Origin: Acidothermus sp.
Lineage (GTDB): Bacteria > Actinomycetota > Actinomycetes > Acidothermales > Acidothermaceae
Direction of reading: 5' to 3'
NCBI GenBank assembly: GCA_023512015.1
Contig: JAIMAI010000002.1
Coordinates: 62,001 to 126,000 of the forward strand
Length of the DNA stretch: 64,000 bases
Positions within the stretch are counted from its first letter, which is position 1. Every line of letters starts with the position of its first letter. A program made the position numbers and the translations under genes. Below, piece by piece: positions 1-12,667 of this stretch. The notes beneath the pieces were generated by a model. It did no database searches. It had not been told where the DNA came from and saw only the letters and a list, made by a program, of their open reading frames with translations.

Positions 1-2
1 AA

Positions 3-674
3 ACGGCCCGCCGCCGGTTGGCCCGCTGGCTGGCGATCCGCCGAGCTCTCGCGGACCGCACGCTGGAGGAGCTCGCCGAAGCTGCCCGACCGGTGGGGCT
101 TCCGGTCGGGCACGTGCTCCACCCCGGAGGTGGATGGACCCGTCGGCAAGTCCTTGGGGGCTGCCTCGACCTGGGGCTCGGCTTCGTCGGACTCGATCCC
201 AGGGATCGGGACAAGGTGGTCGTCGTCCCCGACGGAGTGCTGCAGGCCTGCGGCCTCGACGGAGCCGAGTGGTGGCAAACCGCATCCGACTACCTGGAGG
301 ACATGGGAGCACTGGCCACCGCACGGTGGCGTCGGGAACCGAGGCAACCGCTGCGCCCCATGGGAGATTGCGACGTGGTGACCCTGCTCGGTTCCACGGT
401 GTTCCGCGGGGCGATCGCCGCGGAGGCCGGTGGCCTGCGTGCCGTGGCCGTACCGATGCGCCACCGCGGGTGGCTGGATTTATCGCGAATCGACCCGGCC
501 TTCGTTCGGGCGGCGGCGTCCCTCACCGACCCAGAACAACGCGGCTTTTCCCGGCCGGTCCTGGTCACCGCGGACGAAGTCGCCCTCGCCGGGGACGGCC
601 CAGGGGTGACGATCGTGCTGCGAGATCCTGCCGCCTCGGACCCGCGCTGGCTCCGCGACGTCCTCTACCACTGA
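3..674 (+). CDS. Hypothetical protein converging on dxs (5' end outside window)
   Basis: The reading frame is open to the left window edge, so the gene is probably 5'-truncated; a TTG at 18 is the first possible internal start (218 aa). I do not recognise a domain. The visible protein is soluble and acidic/basic mixed, with no signal peptide or membrane segment. The C-terminal half (about residues 115-215) looks like a compact beta-rich fold. It ends 24 bp from the 3' end of dxs and converges on it. A conserved hypothetical gene convergent with dxs also occurs in other actinobacteria, but I cannot say whether it is the same family. Function unknown. Confidence 0.7.
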   Translation, partial: TARRRLARWLAIRRALADRTLEELAEAARPVGLPVGHVLHPGGGWTRRQVLGGCLDLGLGFVGLDPRDRDKVVVVPDGVLQACGLDGAEWWQTASDYLEDMGALATARWRREPRQPLRPMGDCDVVTLLGSTVFRGAIAAEAGGLRAVAVPMRHRGWLDLSRIDPAFVRAAASLTDPEQRGFSRPVLVTADEVALAGDGPGVTIVLRDPAASDPRWLRDVLYH

Positions 675-698
675 CCGATACCGCTGACCGACAAGCCG

Positions 699-2597
699 CT
701 ATTCCACGACTGGCCGGACTTCGTCGAGGCTGCCCAGACTGGCCACCGCCTCCACGACGGAGCGGGTGATTTCCTGAGCCGACAGGCCGATATCCGCCAA
801 TATCTGGGAACGCTTGCCGTGCGCCAGGTATCGCTGCGGGATCGCATGGATGCGCACGGGGGTGTCCACTCCGTGGTCGCGCAGCGCGAGGGACAACGTC
901 GTTCCGGCGCCTCCGTGGCGGCAGTTGTCTTCGATGGTGACGACGAGCGGGTGGGTGGCGCACAGCGTCACCAACGCGGGATCCACCGGCAGTAAATAGC
1001 GCGGGTCCACCACGGTCGATTCGATTCCGTGCGCGGCCAGCCGATCCGCGACCTCCAGGGCGGTGGTGCTCATCGGCCCATACCCAACGAGGAGGACGTC
1101 GGGCTCCTCACTGCGGCGCAGCACGTCGACCGTCCCCAACCGCTCGACCGCCTCCACCTCACGGGGCAGCTCGCCCTTCGGGAAACGGATGGCGGTCGGG
1201 CCGTCGTCCACCGCGACGACTTCGCGAAGGAGGTCCCGCAGGCGGGTGGCATCCCGCGGTAGGGCAATACGAATGCCGGGCACCAAGGAGAGGATCGCCA
1301 AATCCCACATGCCGTTGTGGCTCGGGCCGTCGTCCCCCGTCACCCCGGCACGGTCGAGGACGAAGGTGACCGGAAGGCGGTGCAGGCCGACGTCCATCAG
1401 GACTTGGTCGAAGGCGCGGTTGAGGAACGTCGAGTACACGCAGACGACCGGATGCAGGCCGCCCATGGCCATCCCTGCTGCGGAGGTGACCGCGTGCTGT
1501 TCGGCAATCCCGACGTCGAAAGTGCGATCCGGATATGCCGCCGCGAAATCAGCCAATCCCACGGGGTGGAGCATCGCGGCGGTCAGCGCGACGATATCGG
1601 GACGCTCGGCACCGATCCGCACGATTTCGTCGGCGAAGACCGCCGTCCAACTCCGCGGCTTCGGTTTTTCCTGTCCGGTGCGCGGATCGAAGGCACCCGG
1701 GCCGTGCAAATGGTCGACCTCATCGCGTTCGGCCGGCAAATAGCCGTATCCCTTGCGGGTGACGCAATGCACGATGACCGGTCCGCCGAATCTTTTCGCC
1801 TGCACAAAGGCGCTTTCCATCGCGGCGATATCGTGGCCGTCGATCGGCCCGAGGTATTTGAGACCCAGATCCTCGAAGAGTCCCTGCGGAGTGAGGACGT
1901 CCTTCAAACCCTTCTTGATGCCGTGCAGCGTGTCGTAGAGGGCCTCCCCCACCAGAGGAGTGCGGCTGAGCACGTCCTTGATCCGGGCCAATACCCGCTC
2001 GTAATTCGGGTTGGTGCGCAGCATGTTGAGGTGGACCGCGAGACCTCCGATAGTCGGAGAATACGACCGACCATTGTCGTTGACGACGATGACGATGCTA
2101 CGGTCCTTCGCTGCCGCGATATTGTTGAGAGCTTCCCAACACATGCCGCCGGTCAGTGCGCCGTCCCCCACGACCGCGACGACCGTGCGTTTCTCCCCGC
2201 GGACGGCGAAGGCCTTGGCCAACCCATCGGCATAACTCAATGCGGTGGAGGCGTGAGAATTCTCGATCCAGTCGTGCTCGGATTCGGCACGCGACGGATA
2301 CCCCGACAGTCCCCCTTTTTGCCGCAGCAGCGCGAAACCGTCGCGTCGACCGGTCACGATTTTGTGCACGTACGCCTGATGCCCGGTGTCGAAGAGTATC
2401 GGCTCGGACGGGGAATCGAAGACCCGGTGCAGTGCGAGCGTCAATTCCACCGCACCCAGATTGGGGCCGAGATGTCCCCCGGTACGGGAAACGGCTTGAA
2501 CCAAGAAATCCCGTATCTCGCGCGCAAGGACGCGGAGCTCGGCGTGGGTGAGCCGCCGCAGATCCGATGGGGTGTTCACCGATTCCAACAAACCCAT
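699..2597 (-). CDS. dxs: 1-deoxy-D-xylulose-5-phosphate synthase
   Basis: Thiamine-diphosphate transketolase-type enzyme that condenses pyruvate and glyceraldehyde-3-phosphate, the first step of the MEP isoprenoid pathway in the cytosol. The 632-aa length is normal for the family. The N-terminal domain contains [16 protein letters not shown], the ThDP/Mg binding motif, and [10 protein letters not shown] nearby. The central pyrimidine-binding domain has [15 protein letters not shown], with the catalytic Glu. The C-terminal domain has [14 protein letters not shown]. The frame is open further upstream, but ATG 2597 is chosen because GAGGGAG lies directly upstream and the protein then begins MGLLESV as in homologues. 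The gene is transcribed away from acn. Confidence 0.97.
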   Translation of the reverse strand: MGLLESVNTPSDLRRLTHAELRVLAREIRDFLVQAVSRTGGHLGPNLGAVELTLALHRVFDSPSEPILFDTGHQAYVHKIVTGRRDGFALLRQKGGLSGYPSRAESEHDWIENSHASTALSYADGLAKAFAVRGEKRTVVAVVGDGALTGGMCWEALNNIAAAKDRSIVIVVNDNGRSYSPTIGGLAVHLNMLRTNPNYERVLARIKDVLSRTPLVGEALYDTLHGIKKGLKDVLTPQGLFEDLGLKYLGPIDGHDIAAMESAFVQAKRFGGPVIVHCVTRKGYGYLPAERDEVDHLHGPGAFDPRTGQEKPKPRSWTAVFADEIVRIGAERPDIVALTAAMLHPVGLADFAAAYPDRTFDVGIAEQHAVTSAAGMAMGGLHPVVCVYSTFLNRAFDQVLMDVGLHRLPVTFVLDRAGVTGDDGPSHNGMWDLAILSLVPGIRIALPRDATRLRDLLREVVAVDDGPTAIRFPKGELPREVEAVERLGTVDVLRRSEEPDVLLVGYGPMSTTALEVADRLAAHGIESTVVDPRYLLPVDPALVTLCATHPLVVTIEDNCRHGGAGTTLSLALRDHGVDTPVRIHAIPQRYLAHGKRSQILADIGLSAQEITRSVVEAVASLGSLDEVRPVVE

Positions 2598-2743
2598 GGC
2601 TCCCTCGCCTTCTTCGCCGGGGAGTCCGCCGTCGCACGCGCCGGCCGGCCTGTCATCCCTGTCGCCGCGGTCGATCGCCACGGACCGAGTCTAGTGGAAC
2701 ATGGCGGCGACGGAACCCCGGCGGCCAGGCGGACGCCCGCACC

Positions 2744-5527
<2,784 letters not shown>

Positions 5528-5586
5528 GACGAACCCTCCTCGATATGACAGCAGGTTTCGATTCGAATTCGAGCCTATCGCCCGCC

Positions 5587-6039
5587 TCACCGCTCGGCTC
5601 CGGCACTCGGCGCCCGCACGTGAAAACTCACCATCCAGTCCTCTTGGGTCTCACCATCGATCTCCAAACGCCAGGCGTAGCGGCCGGGCGGCAAGACGAG
5701 CCCGGGTCCGATGGTCACGACGACGGGGACGTCCACCGTGATCCCGGCGGGTGCACCAACGGGCCGTTGGACCCGAAGGAATTGTTCGTGCACCAGCGGT
5801 TGGGGATTCTCCGGCGGTCCTACGACGACCGCCCGCCCATCGGCGTCCTCCAGTCGCAGCCGCAGGCGGTGTTCTTCGTCGGTGCGGTGCCACGGCACGT
5901 GGACGAGGACGACGACGGCCTGCCCGGGAAGAGCACCGGTCGGGGCAGCCGCCACGACCGTCCATCCGGCGCCGAGGATGTGCACCTTGCCCGACGGATC
6001 GACCTGGGCGGCGTCACACAACAGCAGCGTGGCGTGCAT
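5587..6039 (-). CDS. Conserved hypothetical protein (DUF6941-like beta-sandwich)
   Basis: A 150-aa soluble protein beginning [20 protein letters not shown]. The alternation of short hydrophobic strands, the phrase VHILGAGW and the ending with a C2-like strand pattern ([10 protein letters not shown]) resemble the small actinobacterial DUF6941 family; this is from memory of the family and was not checked. ATG 6039 follows a weak AGGCGAG. The start overlaps the 3' end of the RNA methyltransferase gene by about 26 bp, which suggests translational coupling. There are no membrane segments and no obvious catalytic residues. Function unknown. Confidence 0.75.
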   Translation of the reverse strand: MHATLLLCDAAQVDPSGKVHILGAGWTVVAAAPTGALPGQAVVVLVHVPWHRTDEEHRLRLRLEDADGRAVVVGPPENPQPLVHEQFLRVQRPVGAPAGITVDVPVVVTIGPGLVLPPGRYAWRLEIDGETQEDWMVSFHVRAPSAGAER

Positions 6040-7231
6040 CTCGCCTGCCCTCTCTGGTGAGGATCGCGACGCATTCGACGTGGTGGGTCTGCGGAAAGAT
6101 ATCGAAAGCCCGCAGCGAGCCGAGCCGATATCCGGCGTCCGCGAAGGCCGCAAGGTCTCGGGCGAGGGCCGCCGGATCACACGCGACGTAGGCCACCGCC
6201 CGCGGTCGAAGAGCGGCGAGCGCTGAAACGTTCACGGGGGTGAGCCCGCTGCGGGGAGGGTCCACCACGGCGAGGTCGATCGACTCGATAGCGCCGCGTC
6301 GCAGCGCGGCACCGACATCGGCGTGACGGACGTCGACCACGCCGAGGTCTCGAAGATTGTGCGCCGCGTCGCGCACCGCCGCAGGATCCCCTTCGACGGC
6401 CAGTACCCGACCGGACGGACCGACGGCCTGGGCTAGGAACGCGGCGAAAAGTCCCGCCCCGCAATACAAATCGACCGCCCGGTCTCCATGCTGGGGACGG
6501 AGTGCCGCGAGGACCGCATCCACGAGGAGCTCGGCTGCGCTGGGGTGAACCTGCCAGAAGGTACGCGGTGAGACCCGGAACGTGCGTCCGCGCACGGTAT
6601 GGGTGAGCCGACGGGCGCCGGTACGGCGAGAGCCACCGCCCCTGCGAAATTCGGTGACGGCGAACTCCCCAGAGCTGGACGAGGCGGCCACTTCGATCGC
6701 CTCGTCCTCAGGCCGGCGCCGTCCCTCTACTCCGGCGGCTTCCACGACGGGATGAGCGATCGGGCAGCGGTCGACGGCCACCACCTCGGAGGATCGGAAC
6801 CGGTGAAAACCCGCCCGACCGCCCGGGTCCGTCGAGAAGCGCACCCGAGTGCGCCAAGCCCAATCGAGGCCGGTGCCCTCGACCGATGCCGCAGCGTCGA
6901 CGCCGGCGAGCCGTCGCATCTGCTCGCGGATCACTGCGGTCTTGAGTTCCCGCTGGTAATCGGCTTCGGCATGCTGCCAATCGCACCCGCCGCAACCCCC
7001 CGGCACTGCATACGGGCAGCGAGGCTGGACCCGGTGGGCCGACGGCTCGACGACCTCAACCACCTCCGCGCGGGCGTAGCGGGAACGCACCTCGGTGAGC
7101 CGGGCCGTCACCCGCTCACCCGGCAACGCGTGACGAACGAAGACGACGAGATCGCCGTGGCGGGCCACGCAACAGCCGCCGTGAGCGACCGGGCCGACGT
7201 CCAGGGTGAGGGTGGCACCGAGCTCGATCAC
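6014..7231 (-). CDS. TRAM-domain class I RNA (uracil-C5)-methyltransferase, TrmA/RlmD family
   Basis: A SAM-dependent m5U methyltransferase acting on tRNA or rRNA. The N-terminal TRAM/OB domain covers about residues 1-60. A [4Fe-4S] cysteine set follows (CPYAVPGGCGGCDWQH). The Rossmann motifs are DLYCGAGLF and DPPRSG, with catalytic Cys in YVACDPAALARD and the closing FPQTHHVECVA. GTG 7231 is chosen because it makes a 4-bp GTGA overlap with the stop of the upstream permease gene, a typical coupling. This reproduces the Rv2689c-Rv2690c order of M. tuberculosis. Which RNA is modified cannot be told from sequence. 405 aa. Confidence 0.93.
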   Translation of the reverse strand: MIELGATLTLDVGPVAHGGCCVARHGDLVVFVRHALPGERVTARLTEVRSRYARAEVVEVVEPSAHRVQPRCPYAVPGGCGGCDWQHAEADYQRELKTAVIREQMRRLAGVDAAASVEGTGLDWAWRTRVRFSTDPGGRAGFHRFRSSEVVAVDRCPIAHPVVEAAGVEGRRRPEDEAIEVAASSSSGEFAVTEFRRGGGSRRTGARRLTHTVRGRTFRVSPRTFWQVHPSAAELLVDAVLAALRPQHGDRAVDLYCGAGLFAAFLAQAVGPSGRVLAVEGDPAAVRDAAHNLRDLGVVDVRHADVGAALRRGAIESIDLAVVDPPRSGLTPVNVSALAALRPRAVAYVACDPAALARDLAAFADAGYRLGSLRAFDIFPQTHHVECVAILTREGRRDARHAAVV

Positions 7232-9276
7232 GACCGCGGGCCCGCATGCGGCGGCTCGGCGGGAACGTGGGTGGGACGGGTGGGTGTGCCGCCGTCCGGA
7301 CCGGTCGCCGAGGTGGCCCCGGACGCCGCGGCGACCTGCCACCAGCGCCGCTGGTCCTGGTCGATCTGCGCTTTGAGTCGCTCCGAAGAGGCGAGCTGGT
7401 AGGGCACGCTCACCACCATGACACCCGGGGTGAAAAGCAGCCGACCTTTGAGCCGTAACGCGCTCTGGTTGTGCAAGAGCTGTTCCCACCACCGGCCGAC
7501 GATGTATTCGGGGATGAACACCGTGATGACGTCGCGGGGACTGCTTCTGCGGATGCTCTGCAGATATTCCACGATCGGCCGTGTGATTTCGCGGTAAGGG
7601 GAGGCGAGGACTTTCAACGGCACCGGGAGATTGCGCCGTTCCCACTCGCGCTCCAGGGCGGCGGTTTCCTCCGGGTCCACGTCGACGGTCACCGCCTCCA
7701 GCACCGAGGGGCGGGTGGCTCGCGCGTAGGCCAGGGCGCGCAACGCCGGTTTGTGCAGCTTGGAGAGCAAGACGATAGCGTGCACGCGCGCGGGAAGGGC
7801 CGCTTCGGCGTCCAAGTCGGCGAAGAGCTCGCGTGCCACCGCATCGTAGTGTCCGCGGATCCCCCGCATGGTGAGGAAAATCACCGCCATGGCTGCGACG
7901 GATATCCACGCGCCGGCGAGGAATTTGGTGATGAGGACGACGAAGAGCACCACCCCGGTGAGGGTCGCGCCGAAGGCGTTGATGGCCCGCGACCGCAGCA
8001 TGCGCCGACGTTCGGCCGGATCGGTCGTCGTCGGCAGATGCCGGTTCCAATGGCGCACCATGCCGATCTGGCTCGCCGTGAACGATACGAACACGCCGAC
8101 GATGTAGAGCTGGATGAGTCGGGTGGTCTGAGCGTCGAAGACGATGATGAGCAGGACGGCGAACCCCGCGAGCAGCATGATGCCGTTGCTGAAGGCGAGC
8201 CGATCCCCGCGGGTGTGCAATTGGCGCGGCAGATAGCCATGCTTGGCGAGGATCGATCCGAGCACCGGGAATCCGTTGAAGGCGGTATTGGCGGCCATCA
8301 CGAGGATGACCCCGGTGGCGGCGGTGACGAAATAGAACCCCGGAGAAAAACCGCTGAACACCGCCTTCGCCAACTGGCTGATGATCGGATCCTGGCGGGC
8401 GGCGAACCGGCGCACCTCGGTGAGCCGAGCCAACACGATGATGGAGAACATCATCGTCAACGCGATCACTCCGAGGAGGAGCAGAGTGGTCGCCGCGTTC
8501 TTGCTCTTCGGTTCGCGAAAATTCGGCACACCGTTGGAAATGGCCTCGACACCGGTGAGCGCCGCACTTCCCGAAGAAAATGCCTTGAGCACCAGGAAAG
8601 CTCCGAGGATCCCGGTGATCCCGTGCGGGAATTCGCTGGTCGGGTTGACCGCCAAGTGGGCGGTCTCGGCGTCCGGCAAATGCCCGAAAGCGGCGCGGAA
8701 GAAACCGACGGCGGCCATACCGAGGACGCCGGCCATGAAGGCATAGGTGGGAATCGCAAACGCCGTCCCCGACTCACGGATTCCGCGGAGGTTCATCGCC
8801 ATGAGCGCGACGACCAGACCGACGGCGAGCGCGACGGTGTGCCCCTTCAGGAAAGGGATGGCCGACGCCGCGTAATCGGCCCCGGAGGAAATGGAAACGG
8901 CCACCGTCAGCACATAGTCGACCATGAGCGCGCTGGCGACGACGAGGCCGGCGGTGGCCCCGAGATTCGCGGTAGCGACCTCGTAGTCCCCCCCACCGTT
9001 CGGGTACGCGCGCACCGTCTGCCGGTAAGAGGCGACGACCGTCATCATGACGACGCCGACGGCGATCGCAATCTTCCAGGAGAAGGCGTAGGCAGCAAGG
9101 CCGGCCGCCGAGAGGGTCAGGAAGATTTCGTCGGGCGCGTAGGCGACGGACGAAAGGGCGTCGCTGGCGAACACCGGGAGCGCGATCCGTTTGGGGAGCA
9201 AAGTCTCGCCGAGCCGGTCGCTGCGGAGGGCGCGGCCTACGAGGAGGCGCTTGAGCACGCCGCCGGGAAAGGGCAC
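7228..9276 (-). CDS. KimA-type potassium importer (APC superfamily)
   Basis: A polytopic membrane protein with about 12 membrane segments (residues 40-490), then a soluble domain of about 180 residues. Sequence blocks such as FASDALSSVAYAPDEI, LMVDYVLTVAVSIS, AFSSGSAALTGVEAISNG and TRGDRLAFSNGIM closely follow Bacillus subtilis KimA (YdaO), a K+/H+ symporter; I recognise this from memory. It sits divergent to two TrkA-like RCK genes, which supports a role in K+ uptake. GTG 9276 is chosen tentatively (GTG 9258 is the alternative); an ATG at 9348 would run into the divergent promoter region. In KimA the soluble tail binds c-di-AMP; whether this one does is unknown. Confidence 0.9.
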   Translation of the reverse strand: MPFPGGVLKRLLVGRALRSDRLGETLLPKRIALPVFASDALSSVAYAPDEIFLTLSAAGLAAYAFSWKIAIAVGVVMMTVVASYRQTVRAYPNGGGDYEVATANLGATAGLVVASALMVDYVLTVAVSISSGADYAASAIPFLKGHTVALAVGLVVALMAMNLRGIRESGTAFAIPTYAFMAGVLGMAAVGFFRAAFGHLPDAETAHLAVNPTSEFPHGITGILGAFLVLKAFSSGSAALTGVEAISNGVPNFREPKSKNAATTLLLLGVIALTMMFSIIVLARLTEVRRFAARQDPIISQLAKAVFSGFSPGFYFVTAATGVILVMAANTAFNGFPVLGSILAKHGYLPRQLHTRGDRLAFSNGIMLLAGFAVLLIIVFDAQTTRLIQLYIVGVFVSFTASQIGMVRHWNRHLPTTTDPAERRRMLRSRAINAFGATLTGVVLFVVLITKFLAGAWISVAAMAVIFLTMRGIRGHYDAVARELFADLDAEAALPARVHAIVLLSKLHKPALRALAYARATRPSVLEAVTVDVDPEETAALEREWERRNLPVPLKVLASPYREITRPIVEYLQSIRRSSPRDVITVFIPEYIVGRWWEQLLHNQSALRLKGRLLFTPGVMVVSVPYQLASSERLKAQIDQDQRRWWQVAAASGATSATGPDGGTPTRPTHVPAEPPHAGPRS

Positions 9277-9413
9277 GCGGACGATGGTAGCGACCCGCGT
9301 GCGCGGGCGGTCACCAGCCGAGCGCCGCTGCGCGCATGCTGAGAACAAGTGGTACCGTCACCGACGCGGCGCGACGCAGTCTGCGCCGACGAGACAGAAG
9401 GGTGGGCTCCACG

Positions 9414-10088
9414 GTGCACGTCGTGATCCTCGGGTGCGGACGGGTCGGGGCGACGCTCGCCGACAGCCTGGAGCGACTGGGCCACTCGGTGTCGATCATC
9501 GACCAGGACGCCCACGCTTTTCGTCGCCTGCCCCCGGATTTCCGCGGTCACAAAGTGCACGGATTCGGCTTGCACCGCAGCGTGCTGGAAGAATCGGGGA
9601 TTCAGCACGCAAGTGCCTTCGCCGCCGTCAGCAACGGAGACAACTCGAACATCATCTCGGCCCGTTTGGCCCGCGAGGTCTTCGGAGTCGAGAACGTGGT
9701 GGCACGCATTTACGACATTCGACGGGCGGAGATTTACCAGCGGCTCGGGATTCCCACCGTCGCCACGGTGAAATGGACGGCGGATCAAATCCTGCGACGG
9801 GTCCTGCCGTCGGGTGCCCAGACGCTGTGGCGTGATCCGACCGGCACGATGGCCCTCAGCGAGGTCCACGTCGACCCGAGCTGGATCGGCCATCGCCTCA
9901 CGGACCTGGAAGAAGCGGCCGGCGTCCGCATCGCGTTCGTGACCCGCTTCGGAGCCGGCGTGCTCCCGACCCCCGAGACCGTGCTCCAGGAAGGCGACCT
10001 GGTCTACGTCATGGCACCCGAAGGTCGCCTGGAGCGTGCGGCCGATATCCTCGGACGCCCCCGCGAACCGGAGCGGGAACGTGCGTGA
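9414..10088 (+). CDS. ceoB: TrkA/RCK potassium-uptake regulatory protein (CeoB-like)
   Basis: 224-aa cytosolic protein with one Rossmann RCK_N domain (VVILGCGRVGATLADSL, the GxGxxG nucleotide-binding loop, then acidic IDQD at the end of strand 2) and a C-terminal RCK_C domain that begins near residue 135 (MALSEVHVDPSWIG). RCK proteins bind NAD(H) or nucleotides and gate K+ transporters. The start is GTG 9414 with GAAGGGTGG 8 nt upstream. It is followed 76 bp later by a second, related gene; the pair matches ceoB/ceoC (Rv2691/Rv2692). It is divergent from the KimA-like permease, the likely partner. Confidence 0.92.
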   Translation: MHVVILGCGRVGATLADSLERLGHSVSIIDQDAHAFRRLPPDFRGHKVHGFGLHRSVLEESGIQHASAFAAVSNGDNSNIISARLAREVFGVENVVARIYDIRRAEIYQRLGIPTVATVKWTADQILRRVLPSGAQTLWRDPTGTMALSEVHVDPSWIGHRLTDLEEAAGVRIAFVTRFGAGVLPTPETVLQEGDLVYVMAPEGRLERAADILGRPREPERERA

Positions 10089-10164
10089 GCACCGGCCGAC
10101 ACCGCTCGGCGTCGTACGTGACGGCGTTCGATGCGACCCGGTGGCTTGACGTGGAGGGGCTGAG

Positions 10165-10860
10165 ATGCGAGTAGCGATCGCGGGAGCGGGAGCCGTTGGG
10201 CGCTCCATTGCCGCAGAGCTGATCGAAAACGGCCACGAGGTCCTGCTCATCGACAAGGACAGCAAGGCGATCGACGTCGACGCGATCCCCCGCGCCGAGT
10301 GGATGCTCGCCGATGCCTGCGAGATCGCGAGCCTGGACGAAGTGGGGCTCGACACCTGCCAGGTCGTCATCGCAGCGACTGGGGACGACAAGGTGAACCT
10401 CGTGGTCTCCCTCCTCGCCAAGACGGAGTACGGCGTACCTCGGGTGGTGGCTCGCGTCAACGACCCGGTCAACGAGTGGCTCTTCGACGAGTCGTGGGGA
10501 GTGGACGTCGCCGTCTCCACCCCGCGACTCCTGTCGGCGTTGGTCGAAGAGGCGGTGAGCGTCGGGGACTTGGTTCGGCTGATGACGTTCCGGCGCGGTC
10601 AAGCCAATCTCGTGGAATGGACCCTCCCGCCGGCCGCGCCGCTGATCGGCAAACGGGTCGGTTCGGTGCGCTGGCCGCCCGACACCGCGCTGGTTGTCAT
10701 CCTCCGCGATGGTCGGGTCATCGTTCCCAGCCCGGACGACCCGCTGGAAGGCGGAGACGAGCTGCTCTTCGTCGCCGCCCCCGAGGTGGAGGAGCAGCTG
10801 AGAGCCCTACTGCTCCGCGGCTCCCAGCCGACGAGCGAACAGACCACCGTCTCGGGGTAG
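10165..10860 (+). CDS. ceoC: TrkA/RCK potassium-uptake regulatory protein (CeoC-like)
   Basis: 231 aa, second RCK protein of the pair. The N-terminal nucleotide-binding motif is VAIAGAGAVGRSIAAEL with IDKD closing the second strand; the C-terminal RCK_C domain covers about residues 137-220 (ANLVEWTLPPAAPLIGKRVG). ATG 10165 follows GAGGGGCTGAG. It probably forms a complex with the preceding gene product and regulates the permease encoded on the other strand. The terminal 12 residues (QPTSEQTTVSG) are a polar tail. The gene converges on the photolyase gene with a 31-bp gap. Confidence 0.92.
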   Translation: MRVAIAGAGAVGRSIAAELIENGHEVLLIDKDSKAIDVDAIPRAEWMLADACEIASLDEVGLDTCQVVIAATGDDKVNLVVSLLAKTEYGVPRVVARVNDPVNEWLFDESWGVDVAVSTPRLLSALVEEAVSVGDLVRLMTFRRGQANLVEWTLPPAAPLIGKRVGSVRWPPDTALVVILRDGRVIVPSPDDPLEGGDELLFVAAPEVEEQLRALLLRGSQPTSEQTTVSG

Positions 10861-10891
10861 CTCTGCGGCGACCGCGACCGACCGTCCTCGC

Positions 10892-12211
10892 TCAGAGTCG
10901 GACGATCGGATTCGGGTAGCCCCGCGGCGCCGTCCCACCGCTCGCGCGCCAAGGCTGATGCGCCAGTACGGGGGAAAGCGGGGTCAATTCCGGAATCCAC
11001 CGGCGTACGTACCGTGCCTGCGGATCGTACCGGAAGGCTTGCCTGAGTAGCGAGAAACGTCGATTCGGACGACGGTCGGCCCCGGTGCCGGCGACCCACT
11101 GCCAGTTGAGCACGTTGTTGGCGAGGTCGCCGTCGACCAGTTCGGCGAAGAAATGCGCGGCTCCCAACCGCCAATCGAGACCGAGCAGGCGGCAGAGGGC
11201 GTATGCGGCGACGAGGCGGGCACGGTTCGGCATCCAGCCCTCGACGGACAACTGACGCATTCCCGCATCGACGATCGGCAGGCCCGTCCGCCCCGTTCTC
11301 CACGCCTCGAGGGCCTGCTCGTCGCGGCGCCAACGCCGAGTCACCGGCCGGTAGTCGTCCTCGACCACTCCGGGCCGGGCGGCCATCATCTGGTAATGAA
11401 AATCCCTCCAGCAAAGTTGGCGGCGGAATTCGTCGCAATCGGCGACCAGCTCCTCCAGATACCGAGCGGATACGCAACCCAGATGCATATACGGTGACAG
11501 ACGCGACGTTGCGTCGGCACCGAGATCGTCACGTAGCTCGGCGTAGCGGGCGAGACTCTCGCGAATCCATCGGCGGGCGCGGGCGAGTCCCGCGGTCTCA
11601 CCGCCCGCGAACGTCGCGCGCGCCCCGCTCACGGCGAGCTCCTCACCGCGCAGGACGAGCCCTTGCGGCCATCGAATTCGACGGTGGGTCGGCACGATGG
11701 CACGACGGGATGCGTCGCACCAACGCCGCCAATAAGCGGTGAACACTGCGTAATGATCCGATCCGGACGGGGCAACCACCCCGGGTGGAATCACGCTGTG
11801 GACTGCTTCGTGGACGAAAAGTCGCCGCCCGTCACTTTCCAGAGCGCGTCGAACCCAATCCTCCCTATCGCGGGCGTACCGCGAAACGTCACGACTCACG
11901 TGAACTTCGCAAGCTCCCACCTGTGCCGCCAACCGCGGAATCTCGACCTCGGGTGCCCCGCGCAGGAGGACGAGCCGGCTGCCACGCGCCCGGAGACTGC
12001 GATCGAGGTCGGCAAGCGACTCCCGGAGAAAACGCTCACGACGACTACTCGCCCGACGCGCCGTGAGGATTCTCGGGTCGAGGACGAAAACCGGCACGAC
12101 GCTCCCCCGGGCGGCGGCGTGCAGCATGGGATTGTCGTGAAGGCGCAGGTCGCGGGTGAACCATGCGATACGAATCGTCTCGCCGATGCCGCTCACCTCG
12201 GTCGACGTCAT
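10892..12211 (-). CDS. phr: Deoxyribodipyrimidine photo-lyase
   Basis: Light-driven repair of cyclobutane pyrimidine dimers with FAD. 439 aa, normal for class I photolyases. The N-terminal alpha/beta antenna domain begins IRIAWFTRDLRLHDNPML. The FAD domain shows SRLSPYMHLGCVSARYLEE, CWRDFHYQMM, GLPIVDAGMRQL and NVLNWQWVAGTGAD. A methionine/tryptophan set consistent with a photolyase rather than a signalling cryptochrome is present, but I did not test this. ATG 12211 overlaps the upstream stop by 4 bp (ATGA), so it is translationally coupled to the OB-fold gene. Confidence 0.95.
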   Translation of the reverse strand: MTSTEVSGIGETIRIAWFTRDLRLHDNPMLHAAARGSVVPVFVLDPRILTARRASSRRERFLRESLADLDRSLRARGSRLVLLRGAPEVEIPRLAAQVGACEVHVSRDVSRYARDREDWVRRALESDGRRLFVHEAVHSVIPPGVVAPSGSDHYAVFTAYWRRWCDASRRAIVPTHRRIRWPQGLVLRGEELAVSGARATFAGGETAGLARARRWIRESLARYAELRDDLGADATSRLSPYMHLGCVSARYLEELVADCDEFRRQLCWRDFHYQMMAARPGVVEDDYRPVTRRWRRDEQALEAWRTGRTGLPIVDAGMRQLSVEGWMPNRARLVAAYALCRLLGLDWRLGAAHFFAELVDGDLANNVLNWQWVAGTGADRRPNRRFSLLRQAFRYDPQARYVRRWIPELTPLSPVLAHQPWRASGGTAPRGYPNPIVRL

Positions 12212-12612
12212 TCACGAATAGCGCCCGCGGGGAGCAATTCGTATTTCGGGTTGAAAATGACCCGCCGACCGTCGTCCCGGCGGGTGATGCGACCTTCGGC
12301 CTTGATACTCCGACCGGGTTCGATTCCCGGAATGCGGCGACGTCCGACCCAGACGAGTTCGACGCTGCCGGTACCATCCCACAGTTCTGCCTGCAGGCAC
12401 GGGGCTTGGCCGCGAGGCTGGATCGTCACGGTCCGCAGCATGCCGACGACCCGGACGGGGGTGCGCTCCGGACATTGGCCCACCGGTGTGGCGCCACTCT
12501 CCCGGGCCAGCTCTTGATGTTCCTCCGCGTCCAGCACTATTTCGGGGCTGGTCAATTTATGCAGCGCGCGGCGCAACAGGCCGTTCTTAGGGTTTTTCGT
12601 ACTCTCGGTCAT
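12208..12612 (-). CDS. OB-fold nucleic-acid-binding domain protein
   Basis: 134-aa cytosolic protein matching the conserved actinobacterial OB-fold family found between the TrkA genes and DUF3710 (Rv2694c position). The OB barrel covers about residues 45-125: VRVVGMLRTVTIQPRG, APCLQAELWDGTGSVELVWVGRRRIPGIEPG and a closing VIFNPKYELL. The N-terminal 40 residues are helical (LLRRALHKLTSPEI). ATG 12612 is chosen; longer readings start inside the neighbouring gene. The nucleic-acid ligand is unknown. Confidence 0.88.
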   Translation of the reverse strand: MTESTKNPKNGLLRRALHKLTSPEIVLDAEEHQELARESGATPVGQCPERTPVRVVGMLRTVTIQPRGQAPCLQAELWDGTGSVELVWVGRRRIPGIEPGRSIKAEGRITRRDDGRRVIFNPKYELLPAGAIRE

Positions 12613-12667
12613 CGTTTCACAGCCTAAGTCGGCCTCAGCCGACCGAAGGCCCACGACCCTGCGTCGT

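Noticed and set aside
7232-8050. Long N-terminal extension of the TRAM methyltransferase frame
   Set aside because: Lies opposite/over the permease gene and reads as Arg/Pro-rich noise; the GTGA-overlap start at 7231 is consistent with the family.
7471-9342. 623-aa plus-strand frame opposite the KimA-like permease
   Set aside because: Charged, Gly/Arg/His/Glu-rich low-complexity translation without domains; an antisense shadow of a real membrane-protein gene in GC-rich DNA.
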